A DNA stretch of 64,000 nucleotides from Lonicera japonica. Taxonomy: Eukaryota; Streptophyta; Magnoliopsida; Dipsacales; Caprifoliaceae. A program made the position numbers and the translations under genes. The stretch covers positions 31,360,969 through 31,424,968 of the forward strand of contig CM038468.1 in assembly GCA_021464415.1 (NCBI GenBank), in the 5' to 3' direction. The notes beneath the pieces were generated by a model, which worked only from the letters and a program-made list of their open reading frames with translations, made no database searches and was not told the origin of the DNA. Below, piece by piece: positions 46,420 to 58,880 of this stretch (within the stretch, counting starts at the first letter, position 1; each line of letters starts with the position of its first letter).

Positions 46420-47935
46420 TTTAGGCGAAAGTCCTTTCCGAAGGCAATCCATTCACATAAGCCCTTTCTACAGGCAAAATATCACTAACAAGCCCTTTCT
46501 ACAAGCACAAGCCCTCTCCGGAGTCAATCCATTCATATAAGCCCCCTGCGGAGGCAATCTAATCACTAAGCCCTTTTTCAGGCACAAGCCCTCTCCGGAG
46601 GCAATCCATTCACATAAGCCCTCTGCGGAAGCAATCCAATCACTAAGCCCTTTTTAGGCAAAAGTCCTTTCCGAAGGCAATCCATTCACATAAGCCCTTT
46701 CTATAGGCAAAATATCACTAACAAGCCCTTTCTACAGGCACAAGCCCTCTTCGGAGGCAATCCATTCACATAAGCCCTCTACGGAGGCAATCCAATCACT
46801 AAGCCCTTTTTAGGCAAAAGTCCTTTCTGAAGGCAATCCATTCACATAAGCCCTTTCTACAGGCAAAATATCACTCACAAGCCCTTTCTACAGGCACAAG
46901 AGGCAATCCATTCACATAAGCCCTCTGCGGAGGCAATCCAATCACTAAGCCCTTTTTAGGCAAAAGTCCTTTCCGAAGGCAATCCATTCACATAAGCCCT
47001 TTCTACAGGCATAATATCACTCACAAGCCCTTTCTACAGGCACAAGCCCTCTCTGGAGGCAATCCATTCAGATAAGCCCTCTGCGGAGGCAATCCAATCA
47101 CTAAGCCCTTTTTAGGCAAAAGTCCTTTCCGAAGGCAATCCATTCACATAAGCCCTTTCTACAGGCAATATCACTCACAAGCACTTTTTACAGGCACAAG
47201 CCCTCTCCGGAGGCAATCCAATCACATAAGCCCTCTCCGGAGGCAATCCAATCACTAAGCCCTTTTTAGGCGGAAGTCCTTTCTGGAGGAAATCCATACA
47301 CAAGCCCTCTCCGGAGGCAAAACACAAACACAAGCCCTCGCCAGAGGCAAATCACAAACACAAGCCCTCTCCGGAGGCAAAACACAAAACACAAGCCCTC
47401 TCCGGAGGCAAATCACAAACACAAGCCCTCGCCAGAGGCAAAAGTACTCACAAAAGCCCCCCAGAGGCAATTTTGTTTTTTTTTACAGGTCAAAAGCCCT
47501 CCCAGAGAGGCATAGTGTAGCTACGGTAGTCCTCCCATTTGAGGCACAATGGTAGTCCTCCCATTTGAGGCACAATGGTAGTCCTCCCACCTGAGGCGCA
47601 ATGGTAGTCCTCCCAACTGAGGGAGAAGGTCAAAAGCCCTCCCAGAGAGGCACAGTGTAGCAACGGTAGTCCTCCCATCTGAGGCGCAATGGTAGTCCTC
47701 CCACCTGAGGCGAGAAGGTCAAAAGCCCTCCCAGAGAGGCACCGTGGAGCAATGGTAGTCCTCCCACCTGAGGCGCAAAGTGGATCAATGGTAGTCCTCC
47801 CATCTGAGGCTAGTGGAGCAATGGTAGTCCTCCCATCTGAGGCAAGTGGAGCAAATCAAAGCCCTCGAAAGAGGCAATGAGGTAACAAATGCCCTCTCCG
47901 GAGGCAAAACCAAACACAAAGCCCTCTCCGGAGGC
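46420..47935 (+). repeat. Large mini-hairpin repeat array, element B
   Basis: Dozens of short units separated by AT-rich linkers such as AATCCATTCACATA. Stem-loop variants include CCTCTCCGGAGG, CCTTTCCGAAGG, CCTCTGCGGAGG, CCTCGCCAGAGG, CCTCGAAAGAGG and CCTTTTTAGG. Stems vary in a paired way while the loops are often UNCG or GNNA types. Confidence 0.85.
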
Positions 47936-48053
47936 ACTCATGAGCACTTTTTCCATACACACACTCCTTTAGATTTCATGCGGGAGCCATGGATCATGGT
48001 CTCTTCCAGTCACCTCAATTCCTTGCAAGCAAGGAGCTTGAGTCGAGAGGGTC

Positions 48054-48790
48054 TATAGACACCCGATTCGTGACCCCCGCAAGAACCCTAACGACCTTCG
48101 AGAAGCATTGTTTCTGGAGTCCGTGACCCACTCGAACACCCGAAACTTCCCTGAAAGGGTTTGTTGGCCAGACAAACCTATTTTTGAGGGAATTGTCGCA
48201 CGACAATCAAGTATGTCGCACGAAAAATCCCCTTTATAGGGACATGTCGCGCGACAAACACCCCACCATTCACTTTTTGACACATCAGTCTGTCGGAATC
48301 ATCATTAAAGTTGAATGTCGCGCGATATACACACATTGTCGCGGGACAAACCCCTCTTTGGGGAACATGTCGCGTGACAAACACCTTTCCCAGCACTATA
48401 AATAGGCCAACACCTCCCAAGGATTAAGGACGGCAACTTCTCGCCAGGGTTTCTACACCAAAACGCCTCATTCTCTCTGATATCTTATAATTTTAAAGCC
48501 TTCTCCAGAAGCATCTGTGATAACATTTATTTCCGCAAGAGTCTCGGATCTAACCTTGGCACCCGGAGTGCCACCTTCTAGAGTCAGACCGCCGGAAAGA
48601 TTTCTAGGAACAAAGCTGATATCCGTCGGAGGTCTTCTATGCTGTATTATATTTTCTCTCTTATTCTTATTATTATCGCCGGGAAGGTAACTAAAGTCTC
48701 TTCTAGTAATTAAATAAAATATTTGTATATTAGTTTTATTGTAGGCTTACTATCGTCGGGAAGGTAACTAAAGCTATTTTTGGGAAAGTA
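48054..48790 (+). repeat. Truncated 3' LTR of element B
   Basis: Begins TATAGACACC (TG changed to TA) and follows the family LTR to about 48745. A small local repeat of TCGGGAAGGTAACTAAAG then leads into unrelated DNA. Palindromes at 48195-48380 and CTATAAATAGG at about 48395-48405 are kept. The last ~800 bp of the LTR and the remainder of C are missing. Confidence 0.82.
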
Positions 48791-48915
48791 AAGCTGTGTT
48801 AGGTTTTTAGTTTTGCAGTTTTGCCCTTACGGGTTTTTATCTTAGCGCAAGCAACATGGCTAAAACCTTCACTGTGAGGGTAAGTAACTCTCAATCGCTG
48901 CGCTGCTTATTAATT

Positions 48916-50270
48916 AGGTCATTTGGGTTTTAGGGTCCATAGTTTTGCCGATCTTGAGTTAGAGATCCACAATTTTCATTTATTGGGCTTTGAGGTCCGT
49001 GAGTTAAAGAGAAAAAGGTGTTAGTCAACGAATTTTTTAGCCTGATGTACCTATTTTGCCCCTTAGGTGATTAAACAAACCAAAAAAAATTATTTTGGAC
49101 CCCAAAACCAAATTAGATTAAATTTATTTATTTTTAGTAAAATATGCTCTCTTTTTTTGTTTTTTTGAAAACTTTGATTATTTTGATTGAATAGCCATAG
49201 TTCTGATTTATTGTTGGGTTATTTTTTTTTGTATAATTAGCATATTATTCAATACACGTGTTAAGAAAAAATAAATATATATATGACATAAAGCCTAATA
49301 TGACTCCATTTTGAAAAAGAAACAAAAGAAAAGAAAAACAATAAATCACTATAAGGAGTACGTGTATTATTTGTACTGTATCACTATTTTTTTCTTTATA
49401 TTTATATGACCAAATAGTTAAAGTGTTAAATTTTACATAAAGGCATATTTTAAACATCTTATCAATAAAAATTAAATTTTGCATGAGGTGTCAAAATTAT
49501 TAATATTTGTAATACTTTATAAAAAGAAAACAAGGCACGCTTAAAAATACTCCAAAAAGCAGCCAAATAATCAAATTTAATTCAATCAAAATAAAATAAC
49601 CCTTTTTTTCTTTTCATTTTGGAAGTTACTATTTATTTTGATTGAATTAAATTTGATTATATTGGCTGTTTTTTGGAGTGTTTTTAAGCTTGCCTTGTTT
49701 TCTTTTTATAAAGCATTACGAATATTAATAATTTTGACACCTCATGCAAAATTTAATTTTCGTTGATAAGATGATATGCTCTTACATAAACTTTAACGCT
49801 TTAACCATTTGGTCATGTAAACATAAAGAAAAAAAATAGTGGTACAATACAAATAATACACGTACTCCTTATAGTAATTTATTGGGATTTTTTTTATTTT
49901 CTATTTTTTTTTTTGCAAAAGGGATCAAGTCATATTAGGATTTATGTCATATATATATATATATATATTTATTTAAGTAAGTAAGTTAGGAAGTAAGGTT
50001 ACGCATACATAATATTAGTCTTTCATACAAGCCAACATAAATATTAAAGTGCAAAATAATTTGTTTTGGGGTCCAAAATATTTTTTTTTGGTTTGTTTAA
50101 TCACCTAAGGGGCAAAATAGGTACATCAGGCTAAAAAATTCATTGACTAACACTTTTTTTGCTTTGACTCACGGTTCTGTCAAAAATGGACCCTAAAGCC
50201 CAAAAAATAAAAACTGTGGACCCCTAACTCAAGATTGCCAAAACTATGGACCCCAAAACACAAATGACCC
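48916..50270. mobile_element. 1355-bp foldback transposon, MULE-like
   Basis: Two arms of about 650-690 bp are inverted copies of each other around a short loop at about 49603-49626. The ends read AGGTCATTTGGGTTTTAGGG and (inverted) GGGTCATTTGTGTTTTGGGG. Flanks TTATTAATT (48907-48915) and TTAATAATT (50271-50279) match at 8 of 9 positions, fitting a Mutator-type 9-bp duplication. No transposase is encoded, so it is non-autonomous. Confidence 0.83.
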
Positions 50271-50520
50271 TTAATAATTTTAAAATTTTTAACTATAAAT
50301 TATTTATACCCAAATTAAATGTGCAATGCGGATGAACAAAAATCTAGTTATTTATTAAGCGATCAACACCTTTGGGTTACCAAGATAACTCTAAATTCTA
50401 TCCACATCAATGATTTAAAAATTTGGTTAGGTAATGGGATCTTAATTAAGTCTTTGAGTAATCCCATGAACCTCAAACAATTGGAAAAATCCCAAAGTTT
50501 AGTCAAATGAATATAAAAAG

Positions 50521-50940
50521 ATAAAATTACACTTTTGTCCCCTGCTTAATTGAGTTCTTTCATTCCTTAATTTTATAAGAGTTATTAACACTTTATCCTG
50601 ATAAAGTTTGACTGCCCTTTTAATTTGATCCATGAGATTTATTTTTTACTACATCAATTTTGAAAGTTTGATTATGTTGCCACTTTAATCCAAAATCTAA
50701 ATTTTTCGTTTATTTCTTGAACGTAAAATAACACGTGTCACTTTGATTGGCATCCACGTCAGTGGCATGTGGCCTTATTTTCTATCCAAGTAATAAACAA
50801 CACACTCGGTTTTGGATTAATGTTATAATGGGGTCAAACTTTATGGATGAAAAAAGGGGGGGGGGGGGGGACTTCATGGACCAAAATGAAAAAAGCAGTC
50901 AAACTTAGTGGGGCAAAAGGGGTAAATAAAATTTATATAT
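50521..50940. mobile_element. Possible MITE with weak inverted ends
   Basis: The left end (ACACTTTTGTCCCCTGCTTA) and the inverted right end (CCCTTTTGCCCCACTAAGTT) are loosely alike, and internal AAGTTTGACTGC blocks recur on both strands. A 14-base G run lies at about 50856. No clear target duplication. Confidence 0.35.
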
Positions 50941-52063
50941 GTTAGTTTGTTTTGAGGTTTACTTTGGTCCCTCACTTTAGGTTTCAATTGAACTACAAAA
51001 GCTTAAAAACATTAAAGTTTATTAAGTAACTCATTTCGCTACGAAATTTAATTTGTATGCTACATAAAATTTCTCACTTCACAATGATCTATATGGAAAC
51101 CCGAAAAAAAAAGCCATTAGAAGTAGGCTAAAAGAGTTTTGTTGTGCTTAGTTAAAAAATAAAATTAGGATTTGGCCCATAATTCTAAGGGTCTATATAT
51201 TGAAACCCACCACATTTATCAAATTAGAGAATGCCCCAATATTTAGAATTTGGCTCATTTGTTTTGCATTTATCCTAATCCAAAAATAAGTTTATTTGTG
51301 ATTTCATTTGTTAATTTGTTACCTAAATGATTTTGTTGCCCTTAATTGCTATTTAGGGGGTGCTATGTGCTCTTCTCATAATGAACATTGATCATTATAT
51401 TTAGTCACTGATTTTTCCTATATTGTTGTTGTTTAATAAATATTGCTCGTCTGACTAAATATTTTACCTTAGAGAGAGAGAGAGATGGCAGAGGGCTCCA
51501 AATTTTTTTCCCACATCTCTTGTCTTTACCCTTAAGTAGAAACTTTATCCTCTCAAAACCTAAAAATTAAGTTCATCCAATGGGGCAACAACAATCCAAA
51601 CATGATTGTTGTATCAGCAAGTCAACTATGGAAATAGTGAAGTCATCAAAGCTTAGAAAAAAAAGATTCATCAATGCTTTTCACAATGAATGTACTGACC
51701 TTGAGTTATATATCAGCACATTCATTAGTTTCAATTTTAATATTTATGTTCAATTCTGTGTTGAGTCATAACTAGCGGATTCATGTTGGTTGGATTTTAT
51801 GGGGCGATTGTTTATGTCTATGTTTATGTTTATACAAGTAATTTTGAAGTTCCAAGTTTTTGTGTGTTTTTTTTTATTTGATGGATTTAGTCCATCATAA
51901 AGATAAGATATTATAAAGCATACTACTAGTAGGACCGTTACTCTCCTAGTTCAATTCATCTAATATAAAGGTAAGAATGACTTAGCTAGTTCAGACATAT
52001 TAAGATTTGTTTTAGTCATGTTAAAACTTTAAATAGCATGGCAGACATGCTAAAACATACTAC
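50941..52063. other. Intergenic DNA before element D
   Basis: AT-rich DNA with a short GA repeat at about 51472-51485. The only sizeable frame is a 63-codon ORF at 51580-51771 starting MGQQQSKHDCC, with no recognised domain. It could be a first exon or chance; no downstream exon was recognised before element D. Confidence 0.4.
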
Positions 52064-53610
52064 TGTAGACACCCCGATCCGTGACCCCCGTAAGAACCCT
52101 AACGACCTTCGAGAACTACTATTTTTGGGTTCGTGACCCACCCGAGTACCCGAAACTACCCCGAAAGGGTTTGTTGGCCAACAAACCTATTTTTAAGAGA
52201 GATTGTCGCACGACATATCACATTGTCGCTCAACAATCACTGATATGTCGCGCGACAATCCCTCCTGACACCAGACCATCCACTCTCTGACACATCAGTC
52301 TGTCAGAAACATCACTTTAGTCGTTTGTCGCGCGACATTGGACACATTGTCGCGCGACATATGCCCCTTTTGGGGAAATGTCACGCGACAATCTTCCCCG
52401 AGCAGTATAAATAGGCCAACACCCCCTAAGAGTTGAGGACAGCAATTTGGGATTGAAGAATTAATGGCTTATATCTGATTTTCTAGTCTTTCATTAAGCA
52501 TTCTCGATTCTCGTCTTATTTCTGAAGAATTATCGAATCTATTCTCGACACTCGACGTGTCCCATCTCTGGAATCGAATTCTCGAAAATATCTGAAGAAG
52601 GAAAAGATTATTATCGCCAAAAATCTCTCCGCCGCATTATATTTTCTTTCTTATTATTATTATTCTCGTCGGGAAGGTAAAGAAAGTCCCTTCTAGTATT
52701 TAAATTAGATATCTGTGTACTTGTTTTACTTTTTGTTATTCTGTCCACATTTTATTTGAATAAACTTATTGCCAAGTTACAAATAGTCTACCATTTTCAA
52801 AACAAAAGACCCTGATAAAATCATTTGCAAAACCAGAAGAAGTAAGACCATTTATCATTCGACTAAAACCAAGTCTTCAAAACCCGGACTGATAAAACTT
52901 ACTTAGGAATTAAACTCAAATATATTCTGTCTTCCATATAGACTGCAGTATATCTGACACACTCTCCTCAAGTGTTCAATTTCATATCAAATCAATTCCG
53001 ATAAAATTCGATCTTTCCTAAATTAACCTAACGAGATAATTGATATTGTTACCTGAGGAAACAATACCGAATCACTCTCTTCTCAAAAATAGATAAAATA
53101 AACTTTTGTCACTAGTAATCAGATTTCGACAAAACCAAAACATCGGATCATGGAATACAAGGTTTTCATCCCTTTCCCTGTTTTTCCTGAAATCAAGTTT
53201 TCATTAGTTATTTTCAGAAAGTAGTAGATTGTCAGTAAAAGCATCCAAGTTTTTCAACATAGAATAAACATATAAAAGACCACTAGAGACCGAAAGGGCG
53301 GAATGGGTGCTTAACACCTTCCCAAACCGTAATATAGTTTTCAAATCCTATAGAATCCTAGTTTCGTAGACAAACGTGTAAAGAAAGGCTTGTCTATAGC
53401 CTTTCCTCTTACACGACCCTTTTTGTTCGTTTTCTCGTAAAACGTACTGGCGACTCTGAACGAACCCTTTTGCATCTAGAAATGAAACATAAGGACATGT
53501 GATATGAATTATCAAAATACTCCAGCAAATAGAACGACGGAATCCGTTCCGACGTTTCAGATGCCCAACGAACGGGGACGAGACCCGGGGGTCGTATTTG
53601 CGGATTCTCA
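52064..53610 (+). repeat. 5' LTR of element D (1547 bp)
   Basis: TGTAGACACC...TTCTCA, the same length as the 3' LTR of A and closely similar throughout. Confidence 0.94.
52204..52413 (+). promoter_or_regulatory. LTR promoter of element D with palindrome array
   Basis: Six palindrome sites at about 52204, 52224, 52246, 52326, 52348 and 52379, then TATAAATA at 52406-52413. The layout equals that of A. The second site has decayed to TGTCGCTCAACA and the third is perfect, the reverse of the state in A. Confidence 0.85.
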
Positions 53611-53613
53611 TAG

Positions 53614-53631
53614 TGGCGACTCTGCTGGGGA
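53614..53631 (+). promoter_or_regulatory. Primer binding site, element D
   Basis: TGGCGACTCTGCTGGGGA, identical to A. The leader to 54364 carries the same GTAC/TATATC hairpin-like block at about 53950-54060. Confidence 0.85.
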
Positions 53632-54364
53632 CTGTTAGAAAACTAGACTTTTATATGTGGACTTTTGTTTATCTGTTGAATACTTGCTTTTACCGCTTTC
53701 CCTACTGATGTTAATTGATTGAGAAGAAACCTTTTTCTAAAAATGGGAGTTTTTCAAAAATACGTAATAAAGATAATGATATCCGTGAAATCAACCTTTC
53801 GAACTCTGCACACACTTTCACAAATCATGCATTGGTTCTACGAGTGTGAATTTACCCCAAACCCTCGGAAGTATTATAAGTGAGTAAGGAGTTGGCTTGC
53901 TTGGGCCAACATAAACCGAAAGCATTTACTTCCACTCTCCTTGGCCAAGTACGCCCCCGAGGTATATCGAGTGACGAAAACACTCACGTACCCAGGAAGT
54001 ATATCAAAAGGCTCTTGCACGTACCTGCCCCTGGGGTATATCGCAAGGTCTTGCCAAATAGGAGGGAGCCTGAAGCCTTAACTGTTCGTACACCTGCGCT
54101 GCATATAAGATTGTGTCAAATAAAACATTTGTCAAACAGCCGTAGGGGATGTACCACCCTACGGCTTACTTTATAACACCTTTTTGAAACTCGAGTCTTT
54201 TCTCAGCGATTTTTAGTGGTTCTTTTGGCAAAAATCGAGTCGCATCGTAGTCTTCCTTCATCGTAGCCACGTGGTTTCATCTATAGCCGTAATACGATGA
54301 TAGACTAGAAGGTTGGGCCGGTCGAGATCATACCGGAAGACTAGTAAGACCAAGCACACCCAAA

Positions 54365-56267
54365 ATGGCCGATGGGCACGAGAATCAAGAGACAGATCAG
54401 AGCCTAGTCGAGGCGTCTACAATTCAGCCAACCTTAGCCAAGATGCACCAATTGTTGATGACTGTCAGCATGAATCTAGCAAACCTCACGAACGAGCAAC
54501 AGAGTACCCGAGTCCAAGTAGAAGAGTTGTCAGCCGGACGGGTCGCACCACCGGGGTTTGAACGACTACCACCGAATCGAGATCAATGGCAGTCATCGCA
54601 AGTACTTCCCCCAGTCCAAGGAACCAATCCAACACCAACAGGTCCTATCCCACCCGGTCCCATTCAGACCAATCTCAACAATCAAAATCAATGGGCCCCG
54701 GATTCAGGCCCCACTTACCAACAACAAGAGCCACCCATCATCTGGCCACAACCTCAGCAAGGCTTTGATCCCCAATACCAACCATGGCCACAAGTCCCCG
54801 CAAGACCTATTCCACCACCGGCCCCAGTAGCCCCTCCTAATGAATACCCAGACATCAACCGACTTCGGGCCGTGTATGCAGAATAGGTTATAGCTCAGGA
54901 ACAGCCCGACGAAGTGTCAAGAGAGAGCAAAGAAATGAAGAAACTAAAAAAACAGATGAAGGTTCTGCAAAGGGGGATTTCTCTGATAAAAGGGGCAGAC
55001 GAGATCACATATATGAATGCCTTCTCCCTCTACCCAGAAGCAAGACTACCTCAGGGATTCAAACTCCCTTCCATCACCAAATTCACAGGAACCACACCCC
55101 CGAAAACTCATCTTCAATCCTATATCAGATCTATGCAAGTATCCGGTTGTGGAGAGCCGGAGTTGGCTCAAGCCTTTCACATGACTCTCACAGGAGCCGC
55201 CCTGAGATGGTTTTTCAATTTGGAGAGACACAACTCAAAAACTTGGGGAGATATCGTCAAGGAGTTCATGACCAAATACGGGTCTAACAAGGATTTGGAA
55301 ATTACCCGTAAACACCTGGAAATGGCCAAGCAAGGCGAGAAAGAAAGCTTCAGCGATTTCGTCACACGCTAGAGAGAGATGGCCTCCCAAATGTCCAAAC
55401 GGCCAGATGAAGAAGAACAGTTGGAGATCATACAGAAGAATTTCACTCCAGCTGTACTGAGTTGCATGGGAAAACATGTATCCCACACTTCAGAGCCCTG
55501 TTGAGTATGGGGTCGCAAGTAGAGGAAGAATTGGCCAAGAAGGCAGAGACTGATACCAAGAAAGCCTCATACACCGGGAGAAAGACAGCCACTCCAACTG
55601 TGAATCAACTAAGCTCGTACCCATATCAACAAAACCCATTTTAACAGTCACAACAAGCCCCTCCAATGAGTTGGCCTGCACAAGGAGATTCTTCAAATAC
55701 CGAGGTCAAGAAAAGGAGAAACTTTTGCACCCCTCCCACTATCTGGTCAAAAGCCTGAAACTACTCCGAAAGGCTGGACTGATCACCCCACTCAACCCAC
55801 GCCCCCCACCAAACCCTATTCCCAGCACCTGAAGAATGAATGAGAATTGTGCATACCATCAAGCAGCGGGCCATGACACGGAACGCTGCTTGGCTCTTCG
55901 CCATCGTATCCAGGACCTCATTGAAGCTGGAACCATTTCCGCGCCCGGCGGGCCCAATGTTACCAACAATCCCCTTTCTAACCACGCTTCATCTGGGAGA
56001 ATTAACGCCTTGACCACTAATGAAGAAGGCTTTGACCCCGTAAGACTCATTCGAGATGACCCAGCCTGCAAGGCACCCGTTGTACTGCCAGCAAAGGCTC
56101 AAGTGGCGCCAGGCCTCAATCCGATAATCGATCAATGGATGGCTAAAATGAACTTCCTACCTGGGAAGGGGTTAGGAAAAGGAAATCAGGGGATCTCACA
56201 ACTGCTTACAATCAAAACTAATCCCGAAAAATCTGGGATAGGATGGACCCAGGAGAAGAAGAATTAA
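54365..56267 (+). pseudogene. gag: gag, element D
   Basis: Start MADGHENQE at 54365. The N-terminal Pro/Gln-rich part is open to a stop at 54884. The capsid core (about 55040-55480) is open until a TGG-to-TAG change at 55370. A 1-nt deletion near 55478 shifts the frame and a CAA-to-TAA stop follows at 55642. The knuckle CAYHQAAGHDTERC is at about 55848 and the G-patch-like FLPGKGLGKGNQGI at about 56155. It ends in front of PR at a stop (56265) where A reads CAG. Confidence 0.87.
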
Positions 56268-56285
56268 CCATGGAAACCCCGAGGC

Positions 56286-57260
56286 CCCTCTAAGGAGACA
56301 ATCTGTATGACAGAAACCTCCCCCGGGACTTTCAGTTGGTCGACAGAGCCAGAGTCATCAGAAACCCCAGAAGGATCAGACCCAGCATCTCTTTGGATAC
56401 AACAAATTACCCGTTCAGGAAGGGCATACCAGCCACCGCCAATGGATACCGAGAAATCACCGCCTCCTAAGGAAATAGGAGAAGATCGAGTACTAGAACA
56501 GTTGAAGAAAACTCAGGCACACATCACCATTTGGGGCCTCTTGGTTTCCTCCAAACCTCACAGGACCGCATTCATCAAACTTCTAGACGTGGCCGTCATA
56601 TCTCCAAATTCCACACCAGAACAACTGCCGAACATGATCGGGTCACTTACAGTCCAAAGAAGTCTGTCATTTTCAGATGAAGACTTATCTCCATTGGGAA
56701 GAAAACACAGCCTGGCACTCCATATCACTGTCTGGACCCGAGGGAAAATCCTGCCACAAGTCCTCATCAACAACGGGTCAACCATAAACGTCTGCCCCCT
56801 GAAGACCGCCAAATGCCTGGGTATATTGGATTCATAACTTTTTTCGTCAGTCGTAACCGTTAGAGCCTATGACAACACCAGAAGGGCTGTTCTGGATTCC
56901 CTAAAGCTAGATCTCATAGTCGGTCCCGAAAACTTTCCAACCGATTTCCAAATCATAGACATTCCCTCCAGTTTTAACCTCCTGTTGGGAAGAGCATGGC
57001 TACACGACATAGGAGCACTCCCCTCCTCCTTACACCAGAAGATCAAGATACCGTTCGAAAGGAATATAATCACCATCCAAGGAGATCCTGAGAGGACCTT
57101 GGCAGCTCTGGAATTACCTGTTTTATGCATCGGGAGCCAAAGCATACAGTTAGGAGGCTTCTCTTATGAACCTCAAGTACAAGCTCTCACCACCCAGAGA
57201 ATCGAGTATCTACCCCTGACAATATCCCCGGTCTCAGCACCAAGATCACAAATATGCTGA
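56286..57260 (+). pseudogene. Protease region, element D, catalytic Asp lost
   Basis: Retropepsin region matching 3124-4137 of A. The active-site motif reads INNGSTINVCP: the catalytic Asp is Asn (AAC at 56769-56771 against GAC in A), which by itself would abolish activity. A stop at 56835 and a frameshift near 57230 follow. Confidence 0.85.
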
Positions 57261-58880
57261 GAATGATGAAATATTTACCTGAAGCCAGTCTAGGAATGGG
57301 GCAGCCAGGGTTACTCCAGGCCCTAGAACCGGTGACGAGGTACGAAAAAGAAGGGTTAGGGTACCAACACACCGAAGAAGACGACCAAGAGAGAAGGAGC
57401 CGAGGGCATCAGTATCCGAGTTTTAGCTCTCTGAATGGGTTTTTTCGTCAAAGAAGGAGAGGACTTCCCCTTTTGCGGCTTTCAAGAGCTTGGAGAAACA
57501 GCGACGGGGAGAACCTTCCAGGATGGGAAATCTTCTATGAAGAGGACCTTTATATAAAGGAAAACATCATACTCAGCTTCTCTACCAAGTTGACAATCGG
57601 GCTGAAGGAAGAAAATGAAGACGAGAAAGATGAAGAGGAAGAAATAATCAAAAATCTCTTCGACATCATGGCTCTGGAGGATAACGAGCCAAGAGACGAC
57701 CCTGTACACTTGATACACGCTGATCCGGACTACCAAGGAAAAGGGGGAAAGAGTGAAATTGTAAGGGTGAGAGGTAAGAGTGAGGGTAAGGCTAGGGAGG
57801 AGTCACTCCTAAATTTACTTTTTAAACTTGTACCTGTAAACACCATTATCAATGGAGAAGACTCTGATTTGCGTTATCCTGTTAATTTTAATTTAGTAAT
57901 TGTTTATATGGAGTTGGAAAGACTAAACGAACACCCCGAACAGGAGGAGCAGCGTATATAGAGCGAGGAAGGAAACACTCTTGTGGTTAACCTCGGGATA
58001 GAAGAGGAAAGAAAAGAGGTCCGTATTGGGGCAAGTCTAAGTAAAACAGCAAGAGAAGAATTCACACAAACTCTGAACGAGTACGTGGATATCTTCTCCT
58101 GGTCCTATGCAGATATGCCAGGTCTGAACAGCCAGATAATCATGCACGAAATACACACCAAGCCGGAATTTAGGCCCGTCAAGCAGAAGTTGAGAAAACT
58201 TACGCCAGAACGGTCCCTAAAAGTGAAAGAAGAAGTGATGAAACAACTGAGTGTGGGTTTCTTACGGGTGATCAAGTACCCTTCATAGTTAGCCAATATT
58301 GTGCCCGTTCCAAAGGCAAATGGGAAAGTCCGCATGTGCGTAGATTACCGAGATCTCAATAAAGCTTGTCCGAAAGACGATTTCCTATTACCCAACATTG
58401 ATTTGATAGTGGATAATACCGCCAACTATGCGCTGAAATCATTCGTGGACGGTTTCACCGGGTATAACCAGATCAAGATGCACCCGAATCACCAAGAGAA
58501 AACATGATTCATCACACCGTGAGGGACATATTGCTACACCGTTATGCCATTCGGGCTGAAAAATTCCGGAGCAACATATTAGAGGGCAGCAACAGCTATC
58601 TTCCACGACATGATCCACAAAGAAGTAGAAGTGTATGTGGACGACATGATAATCAAGTCGAAAGAGAGGGAAGGCCATGTACCAGCCTTGCGAGCCTTCT
58701 TTGACTGGCTCCACCAGTATCATATGAGACTCAATCTGCATAAATGTGTGTTCGAGGTAACCAAAGGAAAGCTCCTGGGCTATGTCGTCACAAAAAGGGA
58801 ATCGAGGTAGACCCTGCCAAAGTTCGAGCTATCTGAGACATGCCCGAGCCTCGTACCGAGAAAGAAGTCCGGGGATATCC
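57254..58880 (+). pseudogene. Reverse transcriptase, element D, 3' truncated
   Basis: Acidic spacer, then RT with VDYRDLNKA (about 58338), SFVDGFTGYNQI (about 58440) and YVDDMI (about 58633). Stops lie at about 57959, 58287, 58505, 58520 and 58578, mostly TGG or CAG changed by one transition. The domain ends in the thumb/connection region, where a deletion joins it to integrase at about 58877. Confidence 0.88.

Larger units (their letters stand above)
39125..48790 (+). mobile_element. Element B: deleted Tat-type element inserted into element C
   Basis: It has a 1000-bp 5' LTR, PBS, gag remnant, the very end of INT, an aORF1 remnant, the tandem repeat array, a trace of aORF2 exon 1, the mini-hairpin array and a truncated 3' LTR. 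All of PR, RT, RNaseH and most of INT are missing (junction about 42866). The left flank is ATCAG; the right flank is lost because the 3' LTR stops near 48745-48790. Confidence 0.88.

Noticed and set aside
49245..49484. 79-codon frame inside the foldback element
   Set aside because: AT-rich, low complexity, and lies in one arm of an inverted repeat with no counterpart constraint.
51580..51771. 63-codon frame starting MGQQQSKH, possible myristoylated protein
   Set aside because: No recognised domain, no second exon found before element D; kept only as a note on the intergenic region.
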